Positions 1-7,809 are shown, counted from the first letter of the stretch. The stretch is DNA of 64,000 nt from Serratia proteamaculans (GCF_008830365.1 NZ_WBKI01000005.1:239400-303399), one strand, 5' to 3'. Translations and numbers: made by a program. Notes: generated from the letters alone by a model not told the origin.

Positions 1-282
1 GTGGACGTAGGTATCAGCGGCCCAACCGCCGCCATCGTCGGCCGCCTGCTGCGCCAGTTGGGGGAATCAACCCAGGTGATGTGCGTTACTCACTTGCCGC
101 AGGTAGCAGGTTGTGGGCATCAGCATCTGTTTGTCAGCAAACAGACCGACGGCACCGAAACCGAAACACAGATGTCCCCCCTGGATAAACGTGCCCGTTT
201 GCAAGAATTGGCGCGCCTTCTCGGCGGCAGTGAAGTCACCCGAAACACCCTGGCAAACGCAAAAGAACTGCTTGCTGCATAG
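1..282 (+). CDS. recN: DNA repair protein RecN, C-terminal end (partial)
   Basis: This is the last 93 residues of RecN, the SMC-like ATPase that acts in RecA-dependent double-strand break repair. The gene runs in from beyond the left edge, so its start is not visible. The segment holds the end of the C-terminal ABC ATPase lobe: DVGISG and the stretch VTHLPQVAG, which matches the D-loop/H-loop region typical of RecN, followed by the usual tail ending in LLGG...A. The order recN then bamE is the normal enterobacterial one. The call rests on the conserved HLPQVA motif and the neighbours. Confidence 0.93.
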   Translation: MDVGISGPTAAIVGRLLRQLGESTQVMCVTHLPQVAGCGHQHLFVSKQTDGTETETQMSPLDKRARLQELARLLGGSEVTRNTLANAKELLAA

Positions 283-395
283 AAAAGCTCAACTTTTTTA
301 CTTTCCTGAGGTCATATTGGGGCCCTGTAAAGGTTTCCAACTGCTGCAAGGTCTATTATCATCGGCATCCTATGCCCTAAAGGAATGTGATTACT

Positions 396-734
396 ATGCG
401 CTGTAAAACGCTGACTGCCGCCGCTGTGGTTCTTGTGATGCTGACTGCAGGCTGTTCTACTTTTGAGAAGGTGGTTTACCGGCCTGACATCAACCAAGGG
501 AACTACCTGACGTCAACCGACGTAGCTAAAATCCAAAAAGGTATGACCCAGCAACAGGTCGCTTATACATTGGGAACCCCAATGTTGCAGGACCCGTTCG
601 GTACTCAGACGTGGTTCTATGTGTTCCGCCAGCAACCTGGTCATGAAAATATCACCCAGCAAACCCTGACGCTGACCTTTAACAGCGCGGGTGTATTGAC
701 CGATATTCAGAACAAGCCAGCGCTGACCAAGTAA
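396..734 (+). CDS. bamE: Outer membrane assembly lipoprotein BamE (SmpA)
   Basis: BamE is the small lipoprotein of the BAM complex, which inserts beta-barrel proteins into the outer membrane. The protein is 112 residues, the family's usual size. It has a lipoprotein signal with lipobox LTAGC, then the conserved core [27 protein letters not shown] and [16 protein letters not shown] 396 is chosen: an AAGGAA ribosome site at 380-385 sits at a good distance, whereas the in-frame GTG at 387 would be too close to it, and MRCKTL matches the E. coli start. It follows recN with about 110 bp between. Confidence 0.96.
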   Translation: MRCKTLTAAAVVLVMLTAGCSTFEKVVYRPDINQGNYLTSTDVAKIQKGMTQQQVAYTLGTPMLQDPFGTQTWFYVFRQQPGHENITQQTLTLTFNSAGVLTDIQNKPALTK

Positions 735-831
735 TCCGCGCAGGAACTATCGTCCGGCCCGTGAGGGACGCGTCAAGTTCTTCATGACAGTACCAGGCTG
801 TAACTCGGAAGATAAAATTCTGATAAAAAAC

Positions 832-859
832 AAGGCGCACTCAGCGCCTTATTTTTTTG
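832..859. terminator. Bidirectional terminator between bamE and rnfH
   Basis: A 7 bp stem, AAGGCGC / GCGCCTT around ACTCA, is followed by ATTTTTTT on the plus strand and has an A-rich run before it that gives U's on the minus strand. It can end bamE and rnfH, whose stop codon it overlaps. Confidence 0.75.
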
Positions 860-1133
860 CCTTCTCTGCCCGTTGACGGCGCAGCTCTTTGGGATCGGCA
901 AGCAAGGGGCGATAAATTTCCACCCGGTCGCCATCATTGAGCACATCACCCAACTTGGCCGGTCGGCTATAGATGCCCACCTTGTTACTTTGCAGATCAA
1001 TGTCACCACGCAGCTCCAGCAGCCCGGAGGCGGTAATCGCCTGCTCAACGCTGCTGCCCTCGGCTAACGTGACGTTGCGCAGATACTGACGTTCCGGCAA
1101 GGCGTAAACCACCTCGACCCGTATCTCAGACAC
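849..1133 (-). CDS. rnfH: RnfH family protein (RatB)
   Basis: A small 94-residue ubiquitin-like-fold protein of the UPF0125/RnfH family. Visible family features are the start [16 protein letters not shown], the middle [26 protein letters not shown] and the lysine-rich tail. It is the second gene of the ratA-rnfH pair, overlapping ratA by 8 bp, so the two are probably translationally coupled. In E. coli the pair was proposed as a toxin-antitoxin system (RatA/RatB), but RatB was not shown to be an antitoxin, so the biological role stays open. The start is fixed by the overlap with ratA. Confidence 0.9.
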   Translation of the reverse strand: MSEIRVEVVYALPERQYLRNVTLAEGSSVEQAITASGLLELRGDIDLQSNKVGIYSRPAKLGDVLNDGDRVEIYRPLLADPKELRRQRAEKAKK

Positions 1134-1560
1134 TGTAAACCTCTTTCGCCCGCTGGGTGAATGCCTGCACCATGTTACCCGCCAGCTCTTTAAACACCTT
1201 GCCGAACGCCAACTCGATCAGTTTGTTGGTAAATTCGAAATCCAGGTGCAGCTCAACCTTGCAGGCTTCCGGGCTGAGCGGCGTAAAATGCCAGCCCCCC
1301 ATCAGCTTGCGGAACGGACCGTCAACCAGCTGCATATTGATGCTCTGGTTATCCAGCAGCGTGTTGCGCGTGGTAAAAGTTTTACTGATACCGGCTTTGG
1401 CAACATCCACCGCGGCGGTCATTTCATTGTTGGACGCGTTAATCACCCGGCTACCGGTGCAACCTGGCAGAAAATCGGGATAAGAATGAACATCGTTAAC
1501 CAACTGATACATCTGCTCGGCGCTGAATGGCACTAACGCAGATCGACTGATCTGGGGCAT
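1126..1560 (-). CDS. ratA: RatA, START-like ribosome association / ubiquinone-binding family protein
   Basis: A 144-residue protein of the polyketide cyclase / START-like fold (COQ10-type). E. coli RatA was reported to block 70S ribosome formation, while family relatives bind ubiquinone. The start [23 protein letters not shown] is nearly the same as in E. coli, and GGWHFTPLS and [22 protein letters not shown] are family blocks. ATG at 1560 is chosen because an AGGAA site precedes it and it matches the family start; a longer in-frame start at 1614 would add 18 unconserved residues. It is divergent from smpB and overlaps rnfH. Confidence 0.92.
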   Translation of the reverse strand: MPQISRSALVPFSAEQMYQLVNDVHSYPDFLPGCTGSRVINASNNEMTAAVDVAKAGISKTFTTRNTLLDNQSINMQLVDGPFRKLMGGWHFTPLSPEACKVELHLDFEFTNKLIELAFGKVFKELAGNMVQAFTQRAKEVYSV

Positions 1561-1684
1561 ATCATTTCCTGTGAGACACAAAACATACAAATCATACCAT
1601 TTATCTATCGGCAAACAAAAAATCTGCTATGCAACACAGAGGCCAAAAATGCGAAAAATTGCGCAGGTGCTGAGCGGGAAAGGA

Positions 1685-1712
1685 TTTCTTTCGCTGACGC
1701 ATCCAGTATAAT
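1685..1712 (+). promoter_or_regulatory. Putative smpB promoter, very close to the start codon
   Basis: A perfect -10 hexamer TATAAT lies at 1707-1712, with a poor -35 (TTTCTT, 1685-1690). Initiation would fall about 3-4 nt before the smpB ATG at 1722, so this transcript would be almost leaderless. Confidence 0.5.
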
Positions 1713-1721
1713 GAACACACT

Positions 1722-2204
1722 ATGACAAAGAAAAAAGCACACAAACCCGGCTCTGCCACCATTGCGCAAAACAAGCGTGCGCGTTTCGAATACGCCATTG
1801 AGGAAGAATTCGAAGCGGGCCTGTCTCTGCAAGGGTGGGAAGTCAAATCGCTGCGTGCCGGCAAAGCCAACATCAGTGACAGCTACGTGACTTTTCGCGA
1901 TGGTGAAGCCTACCTGTTTGGCGCCACTGTCTCACCGCTCAACGTAGCTTCTACTCATGTGGTCTGCGATCCGACACGTACCCGTAAACTCCTGCTGAAA
2001 AAGCGTGAGCTGGACTCACTGCTCGGCCGTGTAAACCGTGACGGTTACACCGTGGTTGCCTTGTCCATGTATTGGAAAAATGCCTGGGCCAAGATCAAAA
2101 TCGGCGTAGCTAAAGGTAAGAAAGAACACGATAAGCGCGATGACATCAAAGATCGTGAATGGCAGACGGCGAAATCCCGTATCATGAAGCACGCCAACCG
2201 ATAA
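1722..2204 (+). CDS. smpB: SsrA-binding protein SmpB
   Basis: SmpB binds tmRNA and takes it to stalled ribosomes for trans-translation. The 160-residue protein begins [20 protein letters not shown] and carries the conserved [34 protein letters not shown] and the basic tail that enters the decoding centre ([13 protein letters not shown]). The family start is unambiguous, yet no ribosome binding site precedes it and a TATAAT box ends only 9 nt before the ATG. The ssrA gene follows 49 bp downstream, the normal enterobacterial arrangement. Confidence 0.97.
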   Translation: MTKKKAHKPGSATIAQNKRARFEYAIEEEFEAGLSLQGWEVKSLRAGKANISDSYVTFRDGEAYLFGATVSPLNVASTHVVCDPTRTRKLLLKKRELDSLLGRVNRDGYTVVALSMYWKNAWAKIKIGVAKGKKEHDKRDDIKDREWQTAKSRIMKHANR

Positions 2205-2233
2205 GCCTCTGGCTTAACGGGATAAACTTCTGT

Positions 2234-2239
2234 TATACT
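2234..2239 (+). promoter_or_regulatory. ssrA promoter -10 box
   Basis: TATACT at 2234-2239 lies 14 nt before the first tmRNA base, similar to the TATACT that precedes E. coli ssrA. No convincing -35 was identified. Confidence 0.55.
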
Positions 2240-2253
2240 GCGCGACGTAACTT

Positions 2254-2634
2254 GGGGCTGATTCTGGATTCGACGGGATTGTGAGGCCTTAGGAGCATGC
2301 CGAGGGGCGGTTTGCCTCGTTAAAAGCCGCAAAAAAAATAATTGCAAACGACTCGCAATTCGAATCTGCTGCTTTAGCAGCTTAATCAGCCTAAGAAACT
2401 GAAGATTCCCTCTCTCCCTAGCCTCCGCTCTTAGGACGGGGATCAAGAGAGGTCAAACCCAAAAGAGATCGCGTGGATGTCCTGCCTGGGGCTGAAGCGT
2501 TAAACCCAATCAGGCTAGTTTGTTAGTGGCGTGTCCATCCGCAGCTGACCGGCGAATGTGAAGATTGGACTAAGCATGTAGTGCCGACGGTGTAGTAATT
2601 CCGGACGGGGGTTCAAATCCCCCCAGCTCCACCA
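2254..2634 (+). ncRNA. ssrA: tmRNA (ssrA)
   Basis: The full tmRNA, 381 nt, runs from GGGGCTGATTCTGGATTCGA at the 5' end to the encoded CCA end (CCAGCTCCACCA). Both tRNA-like halves are present, with a T arm reading GGTTCAAATCC. The tag reading frame opens at GCA (about 2343) and reads ANDSQFESAALAA then a stop, three residues longer than the E. coli K-12 tag and ending in the proteolysis signal ALAA. The segment around CTCTCTCCCTAGCCTCCGCT (pseudoknot 2) is nearly identical to E. coli. tmRNA genes are frequent integration sites, but no integrase gene follows here. Confidence 0.97.
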
Positions 2635-2679
2635 AATTCTTGGTTGATGGTTACCAGAGCCATCCAACGAAGTCCTAGA

Positions 2680-2713
2680 AGCCCGCAAGGCGCAAGCCCT
2701 GCGGGCTTTTTTG
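2680..2713 (+). terminator. Rho-independent terminator after ssrA
   Basis: The stem AGCCCGCA / TGCGGGCT encloses a 12 nt loop and is followed by a run of T's. It lies about 45 bp past the tmRNA 3' end. Confidence 0.85.
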
Positions 2714-3070
2714 TGCCTTCAATTTGTCCCGCGAAGTCCGAAGAGAACTCATTAAATCCGAACCTTTTAGGCCCATTACTAAGTGAGCGCTGTATCTAAT
2801 CCTGGGGGCAGGTCACTCAAGCAATAGATCCCGCTCAAATTGCGCCACAGCAGAATCACCGACATCATCATGAGAAGCAACTCAATAATCGGCTAAGGCC
2901 GGTGTTTTGCATTTTTGGGCTGACTGTTCACTGTGAGTGACCAGTTAGGGTAAACTCATCACCAACTAATCACTGGTTAATTGATTGTTTTTAAACAACC
3001 AAATCAAAAAGTGAACACTGTGACCAGTTTTTCTAAAATTCTTTTTTCTGGCGTTCAGATTATTGCCTTA
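2714..3070. other. Intergenic region after ssrA, with repeat copy 1
   Basis: No coding region was found on either strand. The left part (2714-2889) shows nothing recognisable; in particular no second copy of the ssrA 3' end was seen. The right part holds the first copy of the ~163 bp repeat block. Confidence 0.6.
2890..3052. repeat. Repeat block, copy 1 (GTGAnCAGT-rich)
   Basis: The block is nearly the same as 3558-3720, 667-668 bp away. Its core, 2923-3019, is 97 bp, bounded by ACTGTTCAC and the near-complement GTGAACACT. Further GTGACCAGT motifs lie at 2937-2945 and 3020-3028, and a palindrome TTGTTT-TT-AAACAA lies in the centre. A possible rightward promoter uses GTGAAC (3011-3016), 17 bp, TAAAAT (3034-3039). 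It does not resemble ERIC, REP or any insertion sequence end known to me. Confidence 0.8.
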
Positions 3071-3421
3071 TTAGAGACTCTTCCAGTCAGGCAGCTTGTT
3101 GGCCCGCTTGCGCCAAGAGTGGATTAACGCCATGAATAAACCAAACAGCAAACCGGCAAAGAGGGCGTTTAATACCGCGGTTGGTACAGTGACACCTTCA
3201 TTTTTCCAGCGACTAAACCACATGAGAATGCCCCAAAGAGGGCCAAACCAGACGGTAAAGAACAACGTATTCAGCCAGAAGGGGGCGAACGGTGGAGGTG
3301 GCATTTTACCTCCCATCTTCCAAAACAGGCGCAAGATCGGCGGCGCATAATTGCTCCGCCACATCTTTTTATCTTCCATCAGGGTTATTGCCTTTTTCTT
3401 CTTATCTTCAAATGCCATCAT
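3071..3421 (-). CDS. DUF6404-like small membrane protein
   Basis: A 116-residue protein with a charged N-terminus (EDKKKKAITLMEDKKMW), a proline-rich turn KMPPPPFAPFW and two hydrophobic segments (about residues 48-68 and 80-100), ending in a basic tail RKRANKLPDW. This layout (WRSNYAPP, then PPPPFAPFW, then two membrane segments) fits the DUF6404 family as I remember it; function is unknown. An AAGGA site lies 6 nt before ATG 3421. The gene lies alone between the two repeat copies, and the promoter-like end of copy 1 points into its 3' end. Confidence 0.7.
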   Translation of the reverse strand: MMAFEDKKKKAITLMEDKKMWRSNYAPPILRLFWKMGGKMPPPPFAPFWLNTLFFTVWFGPLWGILMWFSRWKNEGVTVPTAVLNALFAGLLFGLFMALIHSWRKRANKLPDWKSL

Positions 3422-3557
3422 CCGAATCCTTTCATTGGGTATCTATAAAGACCGTCTAATAATATGCCTTATCCAGAGTCAGCCATAGCGTAAAATGAAT
3501 GAACGTTCAGCCCTCCTGTAGCAAGGCAGATCTTACCGTCAGAAACACTTCTAGAAC

Positions 3558-3720
3558 CGGCTCAGGCCGGTATTTGCATTTTTGGGCTGACTGTTCACGG
3601 TAAGTGACCAGTCAGGGTAAACTGATCACCAACCAATCACCAGTTAATTTATTGTTTTTAAACAACTAAAATAAAAAGTGAACAGTATGACCAGTTTTTC
3701 TATAAATCTTTTTTTCTTGG
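3558..3720. repeat. Repeat block, copy 2 (GTGAnCAGT-rich), upstream of the 3768 gene
   Basis: Second copy of the block at 2890-3052. The core 3590-3686 is again exactly 97 bp, with perfect inverted ends ACTGTTCAC and GTGAACAGT. Inside are GTGACCAGT (3604-3612) and ACTGATCAC (3621-3629), followed by ATGACCAGT (3687-3695). A promoter-like pair GTGAAC (3678-3683), 17 bp, TATAAA (3701-3706) points at the 3768 gene, so the repeat probably works as its control region. Confidence 0.8.
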
Positions 3721-3767
3721 CAGCTTTGCCGTAACTTACTACTAATAACCATCCCCAAGGATTGATG

Positions 3768-4274
3768 ATGACAGCACAAATACCAAGCACAGTTTTTACT
3801 GTCTGTGTCTCTATGACTGACTGGACATGTTGCCCTGACGAGTACGGCCCTTTCTTCCCCAATGAAGATTTAAAAGCAGCGCTGGAGGCCATGCACATCA
3901 ATCTTAATCTTTGTGGTCTATGCGATTACTATTTTGACGAAATTGCGGTAGGGACTGGCGATATCCTGGTATTCACATCACCCAAGTTTACAGAGACCTA
4001 CTTCATCGCTGACCTGTATCGAGAGATGACCGACCAACTAGACATTGTCACCTTTTATGTAAGTTGCCCTCAGCAAGAGGTTTTTGAGCAGGTAAAACCT
4101 TACCTGCGGAGCTTCTTCGACCATGCTAGTTGTCAAATTGCCTACGAAGAAAACAACATATCAATGACCGCCAGTAGTCTTGTTGAAAGCAAATCGGGCG
4201 ATACCTACCGCGTGATAGAAGAAACGGGTTACCGACAAAAGGTTATTTTTCAATCTGGGAGTTTTGCTAATTAA
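3768..4274 (+). CDS. Hypothetical protein, unrecognised family
   Basis: A 168-residue soluble protein that I do not recognise. It has no signal peptide or membrane segment, is acidic overall, and has several cysteines near the N-terminus (TDWTCCPDEYGPFFP, LNLCGLCDYYFDE). An AAGGA at 3757-3761 favours ATG 3768; ATG 3765 and TTG 3762 are alternatives. The gene is more AT-rich than its neighbours, lies alone downstream of repeat copy 2 and next to ssrA, and so may be recently acquired. An immunity-type or small defence-associated protein is conceivable from context only; nothing in the sequence proves it. Confidence 0.65.
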   Translation: MTAQIPSTVFTVCVSMTDWTCCPDEYGPFFPNEDLKAALEAMHINLNLCGLCDYYFDEIAVGTGDILVFTSPKFTETYFIADLYREMTDQLDIVTFYVSCPQQEVFEQVKPYLRSFFDHASCQIAYEENNISMTASSLVESKSGDTYRVIEETGYRQKVIFQSGSFAN

Positions 4275-4488
4275 AAGATGTGATCAGGCATAGATGAGAC
4301 CACTCTTCCAAACTTGCTCACGGTAGTTTGCCCTACTCGTTCTGCATTGAAATATTTGCTTGGAAAGAATTCACAGAAAGATATCACTTTTATAATTGGT
4401 ATACATTTAGGTATACCCAACAAATCTGAACTCAATTTTTATCAATGATTACAATAAACTAATCAAGTTATTCAGATTCCCCCAGCAC

Positions 4489-4532
4489 GACACGAAAAAG
4501 CCCGCAATTCACGTTGCGGGCTTTTTCGTGTC
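4489..4532. terminator. Long-stem bidirectional terminator
   Basis: A 19 bp perfect stem with a 6 nt loop (TTCACG) contains CGAAAAAGCCCGC / GCGGGCTTTTTCG, so both strands carry a T run. It can end the 3768 gene and the HlyD-like operon. The stretch 4275-4488 before it is AT-rich and non-coding, with GGTATAC at 4398 and 4410. Confidence 0.85.
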
Positions 4533-4548
4533 TGTAAACAGATAACGG

Positions 4549-5685
4549 CTAGTGATCCAAATAGAGATAGTGCATCCAACTGGTCATGCGCAGCAGGACT
4601 TTACGCATAATGGAAAGATGCTCAAAGTGCTCGGTATACACCGCAGTCTGTGCCGTCACGCCATCGGGCAGTTTGTCGAGTTCCTTGCTGGGGGCCAGAT
4701 CAATCATCACGTAAACCCCTTCCTGTTGGGCGCCGACATTTAACCCCTGCAATGCCCCGCTGGCCTGGTAACTGCCGTCTGGTACCACCGGCAACACCCG
4801 CGTCACCGAGCCGCCATAGATTTTGCCCGGCAAGCCGTTAAATACTACTTCGGCTTTATCGCCCTCGGTTAAACGCAGGATCGAGTTTTGCCGGAATACC
4901 GCCACCACCTGCCGTTTTTGCTGCGGAATAAAAATCATCACCGGCTTGAAAGGCAAACGCACTGCGGTGGTGCCCGGCCTGGCCAGTACCTGGGTAACAT
5001 AACCGTCGCTGGGTGCGAGAATAGTGGTTTGTTCCAGGTTATAAGTGGCCTCTGCAATTTGTGACTTCAGGCTGGCGATATGGGCATCTTCACCGTTGTA
5101 GTGGCCCGAAAGCTGTTCCTTCGCCTGCTGATGCTGGGCCCTGGCGGCCTGTAACGCGGCGGATTGCGCCTGGTATTGTTGCTGCGCATGGCTGATGTCT
5201 TGCTCAGAAAAAGGGTTGACCGCCATGGTCGCGCCTTTGGCATAGCGCTGATAATCCTTGCGGGCACGCTCATACTCGGCATTTACCCGCTGAACATTCG
5301 CGGCAGACTCATTCAATGTCGCCTGGCGCCCACGTACATCCGCCTGCGCACCGGCAAGCTCCGCCTGCAGTTTGTTAAATCGGGCGCGGTAGCGGGTATC
5401 ATCAAGGCGAAACAGAACTTCCCCTTTACGCAGTAACACGTTGGTTTTATCGGTGACTTCAACAATCATCCCCGAGACCTGCGGGACGATCGGCACGGAT
5501 ATCGCGATCTTCTGCGCCCGGTAGGTATAAGGATGGTTGTAGTTCATGCCCAGGATTAAGGCGCCAACAATAAAAATACCGCCAAGCACCGCCGTCGGCA
5601 CCGTCCATTTATTGACCGGAATACGGAACAGTTTGAATACGCCGTAGCTCAGCGCGACGTAGCTGAGGATAATTAAGAGATCCAT
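4549..5685 (-). CDS. HlyD-family membrane fusion protein, YibH/YiaV type
   Basis: A 378-residue inner-membrane-anchored periplasmic adaptor, the same length as E. coli YibH and YiaV. It has N-terminal membrane segments (about residues 2-20 and 30-46), then a biotinyl-lipoyl half (VPIVPQVSGMIVEV...GEVLFRLDDTRY), a long coiled-coil hairpin (about 90-210), the second lipoyl half (TTILAPSDGYVTQVLARPGT) and a beta-barrel domain. The C-terminus RMTSWMHYLYLDH matches the family exactly. It is the last gene of a leftward unit behind the DUF3302 protein. No ATPase or pump lies nearby, so its partner and substrate are unknown. Confidence 0.9.
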   Translation of the reverse strand: MDLLIILSYVALSYGVFKLFRIPVNKWTVPTAVLGGIFIVGALILGMNYNHPYTYRAQKIAISVPIVPQVSGMIVEVTDKTNVLLRKGEVLFRLDDTRYRARFNKLQAELAGAQADVRGRQATLNESAANVQRVNAEYERARKDYQRYAKGATMAVNPFSEQDISHAQQQYQAQSAALQAARAQHQQAKEQLSGHYNGEDAHIASLKSQIAEATYNLEQTTILAPSDGYVTQVLARPGTTAVRLPFKPVMIFIPQQKRQVVAVFRQNSILRLTEGDKAEVVFNGLPGKIYGGSVTRVLPVVPDGSYQASGALQGLNVGAQQEGVYVMIDLAPSKELDKLPDGVTAQTAVYTEHFEHLSIMRKVLLRMTSWMHYLYLDH

Positions 5686-5694
5686 ACTGTTTGC

Positions 5695-6042
5695 TTAACC
5701 TTTATTGGACGACGAGCTTTGAGCTGCAACCTGCGTCTGCATACGCTGCAATTCACTTTCGAGCCGATTAATTCGTGCCTGCAACACATCAGGTTGCTCA
5801 GCTTTGTCGCTCATTCCCCAGCCCCGTTCCGGCCGGTATAGGGTCGCCCAAATCCATAACAGTGGCCAAATGGCATGCAGAGTAAACAGGCTGACCCAGC
5901 CTGCCACATGGATAGCATCCTGATGCGGGTGCTGGCGTTTCTTGGCCAGCAGATAAGGAATATCGTGGATAATGATCACGCCGTAAAACAGAATTAAAAA
6001 CACGGCGATCAATACGCCTAAAGCGAAGTAATCTAGAAACAT
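5695..6042 (-). CDS. DUF3302 inner membrane protein (YiaW/YibI family)
   Basis: A 115-residue membrane protein. The start MFLDYFALGVLIAVFLILFYG is a membrane segment, and a second lies at about residues 44-65 (GWVSLFTLHAIWPLLWIWA). The signature LYRPERGWGM follows, then a coiled-coil tail (INRLESELQRMQTQVAA). E. coli always pairs such a protein with a YibH/YiaV-like HlyD protein, and here it ends only 9 bp before that gene, so the two likely form one membrane complex. The substrate is unknown. Confidence 0.88.
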   Translation of the reverse strand: MFLDYFALGVLIAVFLILFYGVIIIHDIPYLLAKKRQHPHQDAIHVAGWVSLFTLHAIWPLLWIWATLYRPERGWGMSDKAEQPDVLQARINRLESELQRMQTQVAAQSSSSNKG

Positions 6043-6082
6043 GCGAAACCCTGGTTAATAAGGCTAAACTAACTACCGACGT

Positions 6083-6736
6083 CTATGACGTCTTATATTC
6101 TTTAATATCACTGGCAATGGTATCTATGGCATTTTTCACATCGGCCACTTTTAACTGCGACTTTTCATTATTCAGGTTCTCTCCGGACGCCTTCCTCACC
6201 ACTTTGATTACCGGCTGGTTGGTTGAAGCGTCGATAAACTCACCTTCCATATAGACGGCGCTTTCCATGGTACGGTGGCCGGTTACGCTTTGCGTTGCGG
6301 CAACCAGCAGCGTAATCGGCAGTACCTCATACACCTGTAGCCCCTTCTTCTGCGTGTCGATCGCCGTGATAGCCCCACGGAAAATCAGCGTGTTTTCACG
6401 CGGTACATCCTCCAGGATAAAATGCGACCCCATAGCTTGCTTGAACTGCCCGTTGGTGTAACTGAGAATATTATCAAGCGCCTGCTGGCTCACCATCTCG
6501 CTAGGTTTTGGCCGTGGGAAATAGATCATCGGCTGGTAAACCAGATATTTATATTTGGAAAAATCAACGTTCTTATCCTTCCAATATAATACGTCCTTAC
6601 CGGAGGCCGATTGGCTCTTGGTAATATCATTATAATTAGGCAGAAACGTCGAGTATTTCTCTTTTTCAGTGACCGATGATGAGCAGGCGGTCAATGTTAA
6701 CGCCACGGGTAAAATTATCGCGCAGGTTTTTTTCAT
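6083..6736 (-). CDS. DUF3313-type lipoprotein
   Basis: A 217-residue predicted lipoprotein with the signal MKKTCAIILPVALTLTACSS and lipobox LTAC. The mature part resembles DUF3313 proteins: KYKYLVYQPMIYFPRP near residue 70, then a domain with alternating strands and the block ATQSVTGHRTMESAVYMEGEF. ATG 6736 follows a GGAAGA site; an upstream in-frame start at 6754 would spoil the signal peptide. It is the first gene of the leftward unit with the DUF3302 and HlyD-like proteins, 40 bp apart, so it may be the outer-membrane partner. Function unknown. Confidence 0.8.
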   Translation of the reverse strand: MKKTCAIILPVALTLTACSSSVTEKEKYSTFLPNYNDITKSQSASGKDVLYWKDKNVDFSKYKYLVYQPMIYFPRPKPSEMVSQQALDNILSYTNGQFKQAMGSHFILEDVPRENTLIFRGAITAIDTQKKGLQVYEVLPITLLVAATQSVTGHRTMESAVYMEGEFIDASTNQPVIKVVRKASGENLNNEKSQLKVADVKNAIDTIASDIKEYKTS

Positions 6737-6792
6737 TATAATCTTCCATGTCAATTTTAATGCATAGCAAATAATTGACCAAAATAATACCC

Positions 6793-6853
6793 GCCGGTCA
6801 GTGATAAGTCATATGACAATACCGGCAAAAATGTATATCATTTTTGATATACA
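6793..6853. promoter_or_regulatory. Operator-like palindromes in the DUF3313 / LysR divergent region
   Basis: Three inverted repeats lie in 60 bp: GCCGGT...ACCGGC (6793-6798 and 6821-6826), GTCATATGAC (6808-6817) and TGTATATCA-N4-TGATATACA (6832-6853). The last ends 8 bp before the LysR ATG. They are good candidates for the LysR protein's binding sites. Confidence 0.6.
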
Positions 6854-6861
6854 AACTCAGA

Positions 6862-7809
6862 ATGGCTCACCGCGTGAAAGCAAAAGACTTCAGGATCGAC
6901 GAACTCAGGATCGTTCGCACCATCGCCGAAAGCGCCAGCGTCAGCAAGGCGGCACAGCTGCTGGATATGCCGCAATCCAATGTGTCGCGCACCCTGACGG
7001 CGCTGGAACGGCGACTTGGCCTGGAGATATTTCTACGCAGCCCACGAACGCTGTCTTTGACCGAGTTTGGTGAACAGTTTTTACGCCGCGCCGCTCAGCT
7101 ATTGGATGAGCATAACGACCTGCTCGATATGTCCGGCACCTACAAACAAAGCCTGAATGGCATGGTGACGCTTGGCGCACCGATCGGCATCCATTCATTC
7201 CTGACCCGTTATCTACTGCCGCCGTTACTGCGCGAGTCACCCGAACTGATCGTCGACCTGGTGACCCGCAATCCGGATGAACGAGAGAAAAAATATGGCG
7301 CGGTTTTCGACAGCGACTGCGATCTGCTGATTAGCTTCTTCCAGCCGCAGAATGAAAGCCTGATCGCCCGACCACTGACCCGCTTCCGGATGGGGCTGTT
7401 TGCATCGCCGGATTATATCGCCAACTCTCCGCTCGTGGAGCCGACTGAATTGGCACAGCATCGCTGCATTACCCTGCGAGTGTTGGGCGGCAGCCGTAAT
7501 ACCTGGAGCTGTTACAACTCGCACGGGCAGTTGGTCGATGTAGCGGTCAACGGCACCAGCATCTGCGACAATATTCTGCCGGCGATTGAGCTAGCCAAGC
7601 AGGGGCTGGGCATTGTTTATGCCCCTTACTACTCGGTGGCCTCGGCGCTGGAGTCCGGTTCACTGCTGCCCTGCATTGAGCGCGAACGCTGCATCGATAT
7701 GCAGGCGTATCTTATTTACCGCCAACGTGGCGTGTTACCCCACCGGGTGCAGGTGATGATGGACAGCATCATGAATACCATTAAGCTGCACGAACATCGA
7801 TTGGTCTAA
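6862..7809 (+). CDS. LysR-family transcriptional regulator
   Basis: A 315-residue LysR-type regulator. The N-terminal helix-turn-helix is at about residues 10-70 (ELRIVRTIAESASVSKAAQLLDMPQSNVSRTLTALERRLG), followed by the effector-binding domain typical of the family (TLGAPIGIHSFLTRYLLPPLL; LISFFQ; GLGIVYAPYYS). ATG 6862 is chosen, though its ribosome site is weak; TTG 6844 would add six residues. It is divergent from the DUF3313-DUF3302-HlyD unit, which it probably controls. The inducer cannot be read from the sequence. Confidence 0.88.
   Translation: MAHRVKAKDFRIDELRIVRTIAESASVSKAAQLLDMPQSNVSRTLTALERRLGLEIFLRSPRTLSLTEFGEQFLRRAAQLLDEHNDLLDMSGTYKQSLNGMVTLGAPIGIHSFLTRYLLPPLLRESPELIVDLVTRNPDEREKKYGAVFDSDCDLLISFFQPQNESLIARPLTRFRMGLFASPDYIANSPLVEPTELAQHRCITLRVLGGSRNTWSCYNSHGQLVDVAVNGTSICDNILPAIELAKQGLGIVYAPYYSVASALESGSLLPCIERERCIDMQAYLIYRQRGVLPHRVQVMMDSIMNTIKLHEHRLV

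Noticed and set aside
1126..1133. RatA/RnfH as a classical toxin-antitoxin pair
   Set aside because: Family work does not support RatB as an antitoxin; both are core genes, so the overlap was treated as ordinary coupling.
3644..3901. 85-codon minus-strand frame over repeat copy 2 and the 3768 gene
   Set aside because: It overlaps the promoter-like repeat and a better supported gene, with no ribosome site seen.
4398..4416. Two GGTATAC repeats 12 bp apart
   Set aside because: No gene starts nearby in either direction to be controlled by them; probably chance in AT-rich DNA.
2254..4548. Genomic island inserted at ssrA
   Set aside because: No integrase, no second ssrA 3' end and no recombination genes seen; only two small genes and repeats.
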